The notes below the pieces were generated by a model. That model saw only the letters and a list, made by a program, of their open reading frames with translations, did not search any database and was not told the DNA's origin. Positions 1 through 8,917 of a stretch of 64,000 nt of DNA are shown here, piece by piece (positions within the stretch are counted from its first letter, which is position 1; every line of letters begins with the position of its first letter). A program made the translations under genes and the position numbers. Location of the stretch: contig NZ_OU015321.1 in assembly GCF_907163105.1 (NCBI RefSeq), positions 806,001 through 870,000 on the forward strand. Direction: 5' to 3'. The DNA comes from Cloacibacterium caeni (lineage in GTDB: Bacteria > Bacteroidota > Bacteroidia > Flavobacteriales > Weeksellaceae).

Positions 1-3000
1 ACTTCGAAGACGTAACTGTTTCAGACGAAATTGCCATTCTATTTGCTGGTGTCATTGGTGCTTTAGCTTTTACTTTTTCAGATACCTTTTGGTTTTCTGC
101 GGTAGAAGGAGAGGTTTATTCTATGTCATCTATGTTTATTGCACTTTTGGTTTGGCTCATTACGAAATGGGAAAACGAATATCATGACAGTGATAATGAA
201 CGTTGGCTCATTCTAATTTTCTTCATTACAGGACTTTCTGTAGGAGTTCACATGATGGTGATGTTAGCAGTTCCAGCCGTTTGTTTGATGTATTACGCTA
301 GAAATTATGAATTTACATGGAAGAGTTTTATCATCGCTAATTTGGTGACACTTTTCATTCTAGCAGTAGTTTTCAAAGGGATTTTCCCAATTATCATGAG
401 TCTTTTCGGTAAATCTGAAATTTTCTTTGTTAATGGGTTAGGTTTACCTTTCCATTCAGGAACAATTGCAGCATTTATCATTTTGTTTGCTCTAATGTAT
501 GTAGGAATTTCTTATGCTAGAAAATCTAAAAGCAAATTATATCAAACCATCGCACTATCAGTAATTTATATGATTATTGGTTTTTCTTGTTGGTTAGTCA
601 TTCCGATTAGAGCGAACGCAAATCCGCCAATGAACCTTAATGATCCAGATAACGCCATCGGAATGCTAGATTATTACAATCGTGAACAATACGGAGATTG
701 GCCAACTTCTTACGGACAAAACTATACTGCATATTTAGACAATTATGGTATTGAAAAAAATGATGATGGTAGTTATAAAACGCAAAAAACAGGTGATGTT
801 TACGAAAAAAATGAAAAAACTGGTCGTTATGATATCGTAGGAGAGCGTTTCAATTATGTTTATTCTAAAGAACATGTAAGCATTATGCCGAGAATGTTCA
901 ATGAAGATGAAACCGTGATGAGCAATTACATTTCTATGTATGGAGCGCCAGATTTTGAATTCAATTATGACAATCAAGATATTGCAGATAATCCTCAAGC
1001 TAAAGAAGTTTTTGACCAATTAAGACAAAAATTTGAAAACGGAAGTATCACGCTTGATGATTACAAACAAGCCAGAGAATATGATTTAATCAAGGTTCAT
1101 AGACCTACATTAGCACAGAATCTTACCTATTTTGTAGAATTTCAAATTGGATATTATTTTGTAAGATATCTCATGTGGAATTTTGTAGGAAGACAGAATG
1201 ATTTAGAAGGTCACATGGAAAATACCAATGGAAACTGGGTTTCTGGTATTCCTGCAATTGATGACAATTTATGGGGAAGTCAAAAAGATATGCCTGCAAA
1301 ATTCAAAAATGAAAGTACGGTTTATTTCTTCTTTTTACCATTGATTTTAGGACTTTTGGGAGCATTTTTCCAGTTCAACAAAGATTTTGGAAGATTTTGG
1401 GCAATTCTTTCTTTATTCGTGTTAACCAGTTTTGGAATTATTTTCTATACTGGTGTAAAACCTTTTGAACCAAGAGAAAGAGATTATGCAATGGTAGGAA
1501 GTTTTTACGCCTTTGCAATTTGGATAGGTTTCGGAGCTGCAGCAATTCTTTGGTATTTACAAGAAAAAATTAAATCAAATGCAGCTACTTGGATTACTGG
1601 AATTGTTTTATTAGGAGTTCCATTAATGATGGGCTTCCAGAATTATAATTCTCACGATAGAAGTGAACGTTATGCTGCTTATGATTTCGCTTATTCTTCA
1701 TTAAAATCTCTTCCAAAAAATGATATTTTCTTCGTTTATGGTGATAATGATACGTATCCAATTTGGGGATTACAAGAAACAGAGCAATTCAGAGATGATG
1801 TAAAAGTGGTGAATTTCACGCTTCTAGGAACACCTTGGAATATTGACCAAGTAAAACGCAGAACATACAATTCAATGCCAGTTCCGTCAGTTCTTACGCA
1901 TGAAGAATACAGAGATGGAACCAATGATCAAGTAGTTTTACTTTCTGCAGAAGATTGGAAAAATTTTATTCAGAATAATGTAGATGCTGGTGTTCCAGAG
2001 AGTTTATTTGAGCCTTACAAAAAATACATGGTTCAAGATTCTATGAACATCAAAGACGCAGTAAATTTCTTAAGAAAAAGAAGTCCAGAAAAAGATGAAA
2101 TTTTAAAATTACTTTTTGGAGAAGATAAATATGAACGTTTTAATTTCTTACCTGTTTCTAGATTTGTTTTACCTGTAAATAAAGCAAATGCCGTGAAATC
2201 TGGAATCATTTCTGCAAAAGATTTACCGAATACAGTAGACCAAATTACCATAGATTACAGAAGAGGAAATATGTTTAAAGCCAATTATATTTTGATGGAT
2301 ATTTTGGCGAATTTCGATTGGAAACGTCCTATCAATTTCTCAGTGGGCGGAATTTATGATGACGAAAACATTTTCTATTTGAAAGAATATCTTCAGTTTG
2401 ATGGATTCAGTTATAGATTGGTTCCTATTAAAACAGAAGAAAGAGAAGATGGCGAAATGGGAAGAGTAGATGCTGAAGATTTATATAAAATTGTCAAAAA
2501 TTACAAATGGGGCAATTTCAAAAATCTAAATGTTCACATGGACGAAACGTGTACACAGAACATCGTAAGTTACAGAAGTTCTGCAAGTAGAGCTGCAGAA
2601 GCATTAACTTTAGAAGGTAAAAAAGCAAAAGCCATCGAAGTTTTAGATTTGGCAAGCAGAGAAATTCCTTCTACCAAATATAATGACCCACGTTCTTTAA
2701 GCGCAATGGTTTATGGATATATTGTTGCAGGTCAAGAACAAAAAGGATTACAATTGGCAGAGCAATTAAAAAGAGATATTTTCGAAGAATATGACTATTA
2801 TTTGTCGCTTTCTAAATACGAACAAAAATATGTGAAAAAACAGATGAATGCTCAACCTATCTTGTATTCATTGGTAACAGGAGCAGTTTCTGATGCGTAT
2901 AAGAAAATCGGTCAAAAAGATAAAGGTTACAATTACTTGTTAAAATCCATCGAACCGATTGATAAGAGATTTAAAAACTTCATCAGTGATTTGCAAATGG

Positions 3001-3155
3001 CAGGAAAAGAAAAAGCATTCAACGAAGCTGAGAAAGTACAAAAAATCACACCGTTTTATTCTTATTTGTTCGAAGTAATGAAACCTTATGATTCTACTTA
3101 TCCAAAAGAAAAAGAAGCAGAAATCACCAGACAAATGATGAAAGCTACGAACTAG
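1..3155 (+). CDS. DUF2723 family polytopic membrane protein, 5' partial
   Basis: The frame is open from base 3 without a start codon, so the gene begins upstream; about 1,050 residues are visible. The segment FWFSAVEGEVYSMSSMF near residues 30-46 is the hallmark of the DUF2723 family, which belongs to the GT-C-like membrane glycosyltransferase superfamily (the eukaryotic relative TMEM260 is an O-mannosyltransferase). Several hydrophobic helices follow in the first 180 residues, then a loop rich in charged residues, more helices around residues 440-560, and a long soluble C-terminal part with TPR-like helices. An ATG at 123 lies inside the conserved motif and is not the true start. It ends just before a strong terminator. 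A role in protein or envelope glycosylation is likely from the family, but the substrate is unknown. Confidence 0.85.
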   Translation, partial: FEDVTVSDEIAILFAGVIGALAFTFSDTFWFSAVEGEVYSMSSMFIALLVWLITKWENEYHDSDNERWLILIFFITGLSVGVHMMVMLAVPAVCLMYYARNYEFTWKSFIIANLVTLFILAVVFKGIFPIIMSLFGKSEIFFVNGLGLPFHSGTIAAFIILFALMYVGISYARKSKSKLYQTIALSVIYMIIGFSCWLVIPIRANANPPMNLNDPDNAIGMLDYYNREQYGDWPTSYGQNYTAYLDNYGIEKNDDGSYKTQKTGDVYEKNEKTGRYDIVGERFNYVYSKEHVSIMPRMFNEDETVMSNYISMYGAPDFEFNYDNQDIADNPQAKEVFDQLRQKFENGSITLDDYKQAREYDLIKVHRPTLAQNLTYFVEFQIGYYFVRYLMWNFVGRQNDLEGHMENTNGNWVSGIPAIDDNLWGSQKDMPAKFKNESTVYFFFLPLILGLLGAFFQFNKDFGRFWAILSLFVLTSFGIIFYTGVKPFEPRERDYAMVGSFYAFAIWIGFGAAAILWYLQEKIKSNAATWITGIVLLGVPLMMGFQNYNSHDRSERYAAYDFAYSSLKSLPKNDIFFVYGDNDTYPIWGLQETEQFRDDVKVVNFTLLGTPWNIDQVKRRTYNSMPVPSVLTHEEYRDGTNDQVVLLSAEDWKNFIQNNVDAGVPESLFEPYKKYMVQDSMNIKDAVNFLRKRSPEKDEILKLLFGEDKYERFNFLPVSRFVLPVNKANAVKSGIISAKDLPNTVDQITIDYRRGNMFKANYILMDILANFDWKRPINFSVGGIYDDENIFYLKEYLQFDGFSYRLVPIKTEEREDGEMGRVDAEDLYKIVKNYKWGNFKNLNVHMDETCTQNIVSYRSSASRAAEALTLEGKKAKAIEVLDLASREIPSTKYNDPRSLSAMVYGYIVAGQEQKGLQLAEQLKRDIFEEYDYYLSLSKYEQKYVKKQMNAQPILYSLVTGAVSDAYKKIGQKDKGYNYLLKSIEPIDKRFKNFISDLQMAGKEKAFNEAEKVQKITPFYSYLFEVMKPYDSTYPKEKEAEITRQMMKATN

Positions 3156-3176
3156 TTTTTTAATTAAATTCTATAT

Positions 3177-3210
3177 AAAATCCGTTAGAAATTTTCTGAC
3201 GGATTTTTTT
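3177..3210 (+). terminator. Intrinsic terminator of the DUF2723 gene
   Basis: Arms AAATCCGT and ACGGATTT enclose a 13-nt spacer and are followed by a T run. It lies 22 bp after the stop codon. Confidence 0.85.
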
Positions 3211-3231
3211 ATGACTGAAAGTCTAAAATCT

Positions 3232-3261
3232 TTGACAGCGATTTTTTTAAAACTATATTTG
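3232..3261 (+). promoter_or_regulatory. Bacteroidota-type promoter of the membrane protein gene
   Basis: TTG at 3232-3234, 19-bp spacer, then TATATTTG at 3254-3261. This matches the -33/-7 consensus used by the Bacteroidota primary sigma factor. The gene starts 20 bp downstream. Confidence 0.75.
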
Positions 3262-3280
3262 TAAAAATTTACACGAAAAA

Positions 3281-4771
3281 ATGTCTGAAACTTTACAGAA
3301 GTACGCGAAATTTCCTCTTTTGGCAGTAGTTTTTACCGTTTTGGTAAAACTTCTTTTTTTGCTCACGCATCATATTCAGGAAGATGCTTTTATCACGTGG
3401 AGAGTTGCGCAAAACTTATTGGATTACGGTGTTATTGGTTTCAATGGAGAAACTAAAATTTCTGCTTCTACTACGCATTTGTATGTGTTTGTTTCTTATT
3501 TTTTTAACCTGATTTTTGGCAAAGAAGACTTCATTTTCCCATTATTGATTTTCAATTCATTATTGTTTACGATTGGTAGCTACTTTCTTTCAAAATTAAT
3601 TCTTGAAAATCCTGTACATCAAGCTATTTTTATTTTTTTATTTGGTATTTTGCCACCTTCCATCAAAATTTCAATTCTCGGAATGGAATACGGAATTCTG
3701 TTCTTTCTAGAAATGTCTTTGTTGTATTTTGGGTTCAAGCAAAATAAAATCTGGGCACAAATTCTTTTCCCCATTCTCATTCTTTTCACCAGAATTGATA
3801 CAGTGATTTTCTTAGGTGTCGTCTTTTTAGTCGATATTATTTGGAATAAAAAAATTCGTTGGTTCTACATTTTAGGTGGAATGTTAGGAGTTGCCGTTTT
3901 GATGAGTTTCAACTGGTTTTACTTCGGGGAATTGGTAAATAATACCATTGTTGCCAAAAGTGTGACGTATGCAAAAAACATGAGTTTGGCACTCCAATGG
4001 AAATATTTCCTAATGAATTATGGTAATTTCTGGGGAATGCTGAAACTTCCAGGAGATTTTAATCCTTTCACGATTTTACTTCTAGTTTTTGAGCTTTTAG
4101 CGTTTTTATACATCGTTTCGAAGAGAGAAAGTAAAAACCTTTTCATCTGGATTATTTTTCTTTTTGGCTGGACAAAACAATTGATTTTTATTTCTCAAAG
4201 AAGTTATTTTGATTGGTATTATTGGGTTCCACAGATTTTGCTTTTTGCAGTGATTTTGGTATTTGTTTTAGAGCAAAAAACATATAAATTGTGGTGGATT
4301 TCTCTGCTTGTCATTTTTTATATTTTACCGATGGCAGCTTTTCAAACGATTCATTCTATCGCCACAGGAAACGGAGAGTGGAATTACAGAAGAAGCATTG
4401 GTTTGTTTCTGAAAGACTATGAAAAAGATAAAAATCAATACATTTTACTGGAACCAGCTGGTTATATTCCATATTTTTCAGGTTTAAAAGCGATAGATGA
4501 AGTCGGTTTGGTGGATAAAGAAATTCAAACTGAAATCAAAAAAGACAAAGCCAATTATTGGAAAAATACCGTCGAAAAAAGAAAACCAAAGTACTTATTG
4601 GCTCCGAAAAATTTATTTGAAGGAAAAGATGGAAGTTTTTATCAAGAAAATTATCGATTGTTGAAGGAGTTTAGAATTAAAAATCACTTAAATTCTGACA
4701 ATAAAATTTTAGAAAAAATATACAGATTAAAACCTTCTGGAACAGATTATAATCTCTACGAAAGAAAATAA
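3281..4771 (+). CDS. GT-C-like polytopic membrane protein, putative glycosyltransferase
   Basis: A 496-residue protein with about ten hydrophobic helices and a soluble C-terminal tail from roughly residue 370. Near the N-terminus, after the first helix, is QEDAFITWRVAQNLLDYG, which resembles the D/E-D-A-[FY]-I-T-x-R motif with catalytic acidic residues in the first periplasmic loop of GT-C enzymes such as arabinofuranosyl- and ArnT-like transferases. It has its own promoter and follows another GT-C-like gene, so a role in transferring sugar from a polyprenyl carrier to the envelope is plausible. The polyprenyl diphosphate synthase at 12.2 kb would supply such carriers, but the link is only inference. 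Substrate unknown. Confidence 0.6.
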   Translation: MSETLQKYAKFPLLAVVFTVLVKLLFLLTHHIQEDAFITWRVAQNLLDYGVIGFNGETKISASTTHLYVFVSYFFNLIFGKEDFIFPLLIFNSLLFTIGSYFLSKLILENPVHQAIFIFLFGILPPSIKISILGMEYGILFFLEMSLLYFGFKQNKIWAQILFPILILFTRIDTVIFLGVVFLVDIIWNKKIRWFYILGGMLGVAVLMSFNWFYFGELVNNTIVAKSVTYAKNMSLALQWKYFLMNYGNFWGMLKLPGDFNPFTILLLVFELLAFLYIVSKRESKNLFIWIIFLFGWTKQLIFISQRSYFDWYYWVPQILLFAVILVFVLEQKTYKLWWISLLVIFYILPMAAFQTIHSIATGNGEWNYRRSIGLFLKDYEKDKNQYILLEPAGYIPYFSGLKAIDEVGLVDKEIQTEIKKDKANYWKNTVEKRKPKYLLAPKNLFEGKDGSFYQENYRLLKEFRIKNHLNSDNKILEKIYRLKPSGTDYNLYERK

Positions 4772-4772
4772 T

Positions 4773-4802
4773 TAACCTAAACCTTTGCCTTTGCCTTAAC
4801 CT
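4773..4802 (+). repeat. Five hexamer units abutting a start codon
   Basis: Exactly 30 bp made of five hexamers of the form NNNCCT, two of them TTGCCT, ending directly at the ATG of the DUF1697 gene at 4803. The middle part contains CCTTTG, close to the TTTG end of a -7 element, so the repeat may also carry a promoter-like sequence. Confidence 0.75.
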
Positions 4803-5336
4803 ATGAAATACTGTGCTTTTTTACGCGGCGTAAACGTAAACGGAACTGCAATGAAAATGGCAGAAGTCTGTGATGTTTTCAAAAAAGCAGGAATGAAAGA
4901 CGTTTCTAGTGTTTTGGCAACAGGAAATATTTTATTTGAATCTGATGAAGTTCCAGAAAATTTAAAACAAAAACTGGAAAAATCACTTTCCGAGCATTTT
5001 CAATACGAAGCTTTTTTGTTTTTAAAAACTGATGAAGAAGTGAAAGAAATTTTAGAAAATTCTCCTTTTGAGAAAGACGAAAATCTACATATTTACAGTT
5101 TTATTTGTAATTCGGGAGACGGAAATCTTTTGATGCAAGAGTTTCTAAAAACCAATCATCAAGAACAGGAAGAAGCCAAATTAAACAACGGTAATTTTTA
5201 TTGGAAAATTCCTAAAGGAAGTACGCTTGACAGTGAGTTTGGTAAGATTTTGGGAAAGAAATCTTTTAAAAACATTCTAACCAGCCGAAATATCAATACC
5301 ATCGAAAAAATTGTCAATAAATTTTTCATCCTTTAA
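4803..5336 (+). CDS. DUF1697 family protein
   Basis: A 177-residue soluble protein. The N-terminus MKYCAFLRGVNVNG and the following segments AGMKDVSSVLATGNILFES are typical of DUF1697, and the length matches the family (about 170-180). The biochemical function of DUF1697 is not established. It starts immediately after the hexamer repeat and ends 64 bp before the next gene, with no terminator in between, so it could be co-transcribed with the upstream membrane protein. Confidence 0.85.
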   Translation: MKYCAFLRGVNVNGTAMKMAEVCDVFKKAGMKDVSSVLATGNILFESDEVPENLKQKLEKSLSEHFQYEAFLFLKTDEEVKEILENSPFEKDENLHIYSFICNSGDGNLLMQEFLKTNHQEQEEAKLNNGNFYWKIPKGSTLDSEFGKILGKKSFKNILTSRNINTIEKIVNKFFIL

Positions 5337-5400
5337 GAATGAGGCAAAGAAAATTAATCCATAAATTTAAGTAATTTTAGACCGCTAAAATCATTATAAA

Positions 5401-7392
5401 ATGAAACTAAAACATACAATTATCGCTCTAGCAGCACCTTTCCTTATGAAAGCACAACAGGTAATGACGCCAGAAATTCTCTGGACGCTTAATAAATTCT
5501 CGGTTACCGCAGTAGAACCGTCTCAATCTGGGCTATTTTACAGCGTAGGAAAAGTAGATTTGAAAACCGAAAAGACTAATAAAGAACACTTTTACTACGA
5601 TTTGTCAAAAAATCAAACTTCTAAAGTTGATTTTGGTAAAAAATCTTTAATTCAGTGGGACAAAAACGGAATTTACGCTTCAGAAGGCGATAAAATCTAC
5701 ATTTCTAAAGACAGAGGATTGACTTGGACTGAATTTTATACCATTGGCGATGCAGACAATATTATCATATCTCCTGATGGTAAAAAAATCGCTTTTAGTA
5801 AGTCGGTTCACGTAGAAAAATTGTTGGGAAAAGAGAAATATTCTGACCTTCCTAAAACGACAGCTCAAATTTATACAGACCTTAACCATAGACATTGGGA
5901 TGCTTGGAATGAAGGAAAATATAATCACGTTTTCGTTGCCAATGTTGGCGAAGATGTTGCTAAAGCTAAAGATTTATTAGAAAATTTACCTTTTGATGCT
6001 CCTCAAAAACCTCATGGCGGAAGCGAAGATTTCGTGTGGAGTCCAGATTCTTCTAAAGTTTTATACGTTTGTAAGAAAAAATCGGGCAAAGATTATGCAA
6101 CCAGCACCAATACAGATATTTACGCTTATGATTTAGCTTCTGGTAAAACCGAAAACTGGACAGAAGGAATGATGGGTTATGATGTAAACCCTAAGTTTTC
6201 GCCAGATGGAAAATCTTTGCTTTGGCAATCTATGGCGAGAGATGGTTACGAGGCAGACAAAAATGACATTGTAGTGATGGATTTGGCTTCTAAAAAAATC
6301 ACAAATCTTACTAAATCTTGGGACGAAAGTATAGTGGGAGATGTAGCATGGAGTCCAGATTCTAAAAATATTTATTTTTCTACTGCTTACAGAGGTGTAA
6401 AACAGCTTTTCCACATCGGTTTAGATGGGAAAGTGAAGCAAATTTCTGGTGGTAATTTTGATGTGAATGAAATTATTGCCTTCCAAAGCGGAAATATTTT
6501 GGTAACCAGAACAGATATTAATCATAATGCAGATTTATTTAAAGTTAATGTAAAAGACGGAAGTATGTTGCAGTTAACTTCTGTAAATGAAAGTACTTAC
6601 GCTAAATTATCTCAAGGAAAATCTGAACTGAAAATGGTGAAAACTTCAGATGGTAAAGAAATGGGAGTTTGGTTCCATTATCCACCGAATTTTGACCCAA
6701 ATAAGAAATATCCTACACTTTTATATTGTCAAGGAGGTCCGCAATCTGCTTTAACTCAATTTTTCTCTACTCGTTGGAATTTCGCTTTGATGGCTGCAAA
6801 TGATTACATCGTAGTTGCGCCAAATAGAAGAGGAATGCCAGGTTGGGGAACCAAATGGAACGAAGATATTTCTAAAGATTGGGGAGGACAACCAATCAGA
6901 GATTATTTAGCAGCGGCAGATTTTGCCAAAACTTTACCTTATGTAGATGGTGATAGAATGGGAGCAGTTGGTGCAAGTTATGGTGGTTACAGCGTTTTCA
7001 TGTTGGCTGGAGTTCACGAAAATAGATTCAAAACGTTCATTGCTCATGACGGATTGTTTGATATGAAATCTTGGTACGGAACGACCGAAGAGTTGTGGTT
7101 TGCCAATTGGGATTTAGGTTCGCCTTGGGAAAAACCTTTACCAAAAGCGTATACCGATTTTAACCCAATCAATTTTGTTGACCAATGGAATAAGCCAATT
7201 ATGGTGATTCAAGGAGGATTGGATTTCAGAGTAGGGTATGAACAAGGTCAGGAAGCTTTTCAAGCAGCAAAAATGAAAGGTTTGAAAACTAAATTCCTTT
7301 ATTTTCCTAACGAAAACCACTGGGTTTTACATCCTCAAAACGGTCTAGTTTGGCAAAGAGAATTCTTCGATTGGTTGAAAGAAACTTTGTAG
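5401..7392 (+). CDS. S9 family prolyl oligopeptidase/acylaminoacyl-peptidase-like
   Basis: A 663-residue exported serine peptidase. A short hydrophobic N-terminus ending in KAQQ is a probable signal peptide. Residues about 25-400 form a beta-propeller with repeated SPDG/SPDSK strands. The C-terminal alpha/beta-hydrolase domain (PF00326) carries the nucleophile in GASYGGYS, the acid in GGLDFRVGYEQ and the histidine in NENHWVLHP, so the triad is complete. Members of this family cut oligopeptides after proline or release blocked N-terminal residues in the periplasm of asaccharolytic Bacteroidota. A TAAATTTA sequence at 5362 may be the -7 element (one mismatch). It ends at a shared terminator. 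Confidence 0.88.
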   Translation: MKLKHTIIALAAPFLMKAQQVMTPEILWTLNKFSVTAVEPSQSGLFYSVGKVDLKTEKTNKEHFYYDLSKNQTSKVDFGKKSLIQWDKNGIYASEGDKIYISKDRGLTWTEFYTIGDADNIIISPDGKKIAFSKSVHVEKLLGKEKYSDLPKTTAQIYTDLNHRHWDAWNEGKYNHVFVANVGEDVAKAKDLLENLPFDAPQKPHGGSEDFVWSPDSSKVLYVCKKKSGKDYATSTNTDIYAYDLASGKTENWTEGMMGYDVNPKFSPDGKSLLWQSMARDGYEADKNDIVVMDLASKKITNLTKSWDESIVGDVAWSPDSKNIYFSTAYRGVKQLFHIGLDGKVKQISGGNFDVNEIIAFQSGNILVTRTDINHNADLFKVNVKDGSMLQLTSVNESTYAKLSQGKSELKMVKTSDGKEMGVWFHYPPNFDPNKKYPTLLYCQGGPQSALTQFFSTRWNFALMAANDYIVVAPNRRGMPGWGTKWNEDISKDWGGQPIRDYLAAADFAKTLPYVDGDRMGAVGASYGGYSVFMLAGVHENRFKTFIAHDGLFDMKSWYGTTEELWFANWDLGSPWEKPLPKAYTDFNPINFVDQWNKPIMVIQGGLDFRVGYEQGQEAFQAAKMKGLKTKFLYFPNENHWVLHPQNGLVWQREFFDWLKETL

Positions 7393-7402
7393 AAAATTAT
7401 AT

Positions 7403-7430
7403 AAAAAGTTCAGTTAATCTGAACTTTTTT
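7403..7430. terminator. Bidirectional terminator with a stop codon in the loop
   Basis: AAAGTTCAG, loop TTAAT, CTGAACTTT, flanked by A and T runs on the two sides. The TAA stop of the minus-strand gene lies in the loop (7414-7416). Confidence 0.85.
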
Positions 7431-7641
7431 CATTTTCATTCAACTCGTCATATTTGGTTTTTAATCTAAATTCATCTTCGAAAAAATTTTCATAAAAATT
7501 TTCATTGCCTTTAATGTATGAGCATTCATATTCATCATCATTTGAATGTGAGATAATTGTTAGTTCTTGTCCTTCATGTAAACCTTGAGCATAAGTTGTA
7601 AGAATAACTTTTTGCCCTGAAAAATAATTTGGTCTTTTCAT
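7414..7641 (-). CDS. Small hypothetical protein
   Basis: A 75-residue soluble acidic protein starting MKRPNYFSGQKVILTTYAQG, without signal peptide or membrane segment. I do not recognise a family; the GQKV...GLHEGQELTI pattern suggests a small beta-barrel. A minus-strand TATATTTG (7670-7663) lies 22 bp before the start and is a likely -7 element. The gene sits convergently to the S9 peptidase and divergently from the DNA glycosylase, whose promoter overlaps its first codons. Confidence 0.6.
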   Translation of the reverse strand: MKRPNYFSGQKVILTTYAQGLHEGQELTIISHSNDDEYECSYIKGNENFYENFFEDEFRLKTKYDELNENEKSSD

Positions 7642-7660
7642 ATTTTGTTATTTAAATTTG
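7629..7660 (+). promoter_or_regulatory. Probable promoter of the DNA glycosylase gene
   Basis: TTG at 7629-7631, 21-bp spacer, TAAATTTG at 7653-7660. The -33 part overlaps the first codons of the divergent small gene, and the minus-strand -7 of that gene lies only 2 bp downstream (7663-7670), so the two divergent promoters almost touch. Confidence 0.55.
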
Positions 7661-7703
7661 AACAAATATAATATATAACTTAGAAAAAAACTTTTTGCTT
7701 AAA

Positions 7704-8192
7704 ATGAAGATATCCTCATTTCCTCCAATCATTGATAACGAATCAAAGATTCTGATTTTAGGCTCTATTCCAGGGATTAAATCTTTGGAAATGAAGCAAT
7801 ATTACGCACATCCTCAAAATAAATTTTGGAAAATTATTTGTGAATTGTTTCATGAAGAATTAACAACAGATTATGCCGAAAGAATTAAAATTTTAGAAAA
7901 ATACCACGTTGCACTTTGGGATGTGATAGACACTTGCGAAAGAAAAGGAAGTTTAGATTCAGAAATCCGAAATGAAGAGGCGAATAAAATAGGAGAGTTG
8001 CTACACAATTATCCGAACATAAAAGCTATTTTCTGCAACGGACAAAAATCCTATAAAAATTTGCAAAAAATTCTACCGAAAGATTTTCATCTGCCAATTA
8101 TTGTTTTACCATCTACAAGTCCTGCTCATGCAAGTTTGAGGTATGAAGAAAAATTATTATCTTGGCAAAAAATTAAAAACTATTTACCATGA
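7704..8192 (+). CDS. DNA-deoxyinosine/uracil-DNA glycosylase family protein (HDG-like)
   Basis: A 162-residue protein of the UDG superfamily, closest to the hypoxanthine (deoxyinosine) DNA glycosylases. The N-terminal motif LGSIPGIKSLEMKQYYAHP and NKFW, together with the C-terminal motif LPSTSPAH, are those expected for the active site and the DNA-intercalating loop. The enzyme would remove deaminated adenine from DNA and start base excision repair. I use the ATG at 7704; a TTG nine bases upstream gives an in-frame extension with no support. The stop codon overlaps the next start by 4 bp (ATGA). Confidence 0.8.
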   Translation: MKISSFPPIIDNESKILILGSIPGIKSLEMKQYYAHPQNKFWKIICELFHEELTTDYAERIKILEKYHVALWDVIDTCERKGSLDSEIRNEEANKIGELLHNYPNIKAIFCNGQKSYKNLQKILPKDFHLPIIVLPSTSPAHASLRYEEKLLSWQKIKNYLP

Positions 8193-8821
8193 AAAAACTA
8201 TTTATTTCTTTCGTTTTACTATTTTCTTTATTTGTTTTTTCTCAAGAGTATCAATTTGATAAAAAATGTGTTAGTAATTCCACTAGAATTAGTCCAAAAA
8301 TTGGAAATAAAAATTCATGGAAAAGTTATATTTATTTTAATTCTAGCAACAATAATTATTATATGAATCAAAGAAATGATGATTCTTATTACTATATAAC
8401 GGATAATTCTTTAAAAGAGGTTATTGCTTTACAACGTATAAACAGTGAAAAACCATATTATTCTTATTTAGATAAGAAAACTTTTGATTACACTTATAGT
8501 GAAAAAGAAATTGGAAAAATAATAATCAAAGAATTAGCAGAAGATGAGTTCCTAGTTCAATGTTTTGTAAATGATGATTCTAAAAAAACAAATTTAGAAG
8601 TGAAATTTAAGTTATATAAATCAAAAACTCCAATGATTGAAATTAGGTTTATGGATTTAGGTCAAATTATTCATAAAAAAATATACGATTCTTTAAAGGA
8701 AAGATTAAATGGAAATAATTTTTGGATTTTATATGCTGAAGTAGATTACAAAAATGGATATAAATTTCTATTTGAGTTTGATGACTGTGAAGAAATAGCT
8801 CTTAATCTGAAATTTAACTAG
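8189..8821 (+). CDS. Exported hypothetical protein
   Basis: A 210-residue protein with a clear signal peptide (MKKLFISFVLLFSLFVFSQ, cleavage expected after FSQ). The mature part is rich in Y, N, K and D and probably beta-stranded; no family is recognised. It overlaps the upstream glycosylase gene by ATGA, which suggests translational coupling although the two proteins work in different compartments. No terminator is visible before the queA promoter. Confidence 0.65.
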   Translation: MKKLFISFVLLFSLFVFSQEYQFDKKCVSNSTRISPKIGNKNSWKSYIYFNSSNNNYYMNQRNDDSYYYITDNSLKEVIALQRINSEKPYYSYLDKKTFDYTYSEKEIGKIIIKELAEDEFLVQCFVNDDSKKTNLEVKFKLYKSKTPMIEIRFMDLGQIIHKKIYDSLKERLNGNNFWILYAEVDYKNGYKFLFEFDDCEEIALNLKFN

Positions 8822-8849
8822 TGTTTTTTCAAAATACTTCCCAAAACAC

Positions 8850-8881
8850 TTGACAACCCCTGTTTTCATATCGTATATTTG
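8850..8881 (+). promoter_or_regulatory. Promoter of queA
   Basis: TTG at 8850-8852 (in TTGACAA), 21-bp spacer, TATATTTG at 8874-8881 followed by CAGG. The queA start is 37 bp downstream. Confidence 0.75.
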
Positions 8882-8917
8882 CAGGCTTAAAAAATTTAAA
8901 TAAAATCCGTAAATTTT

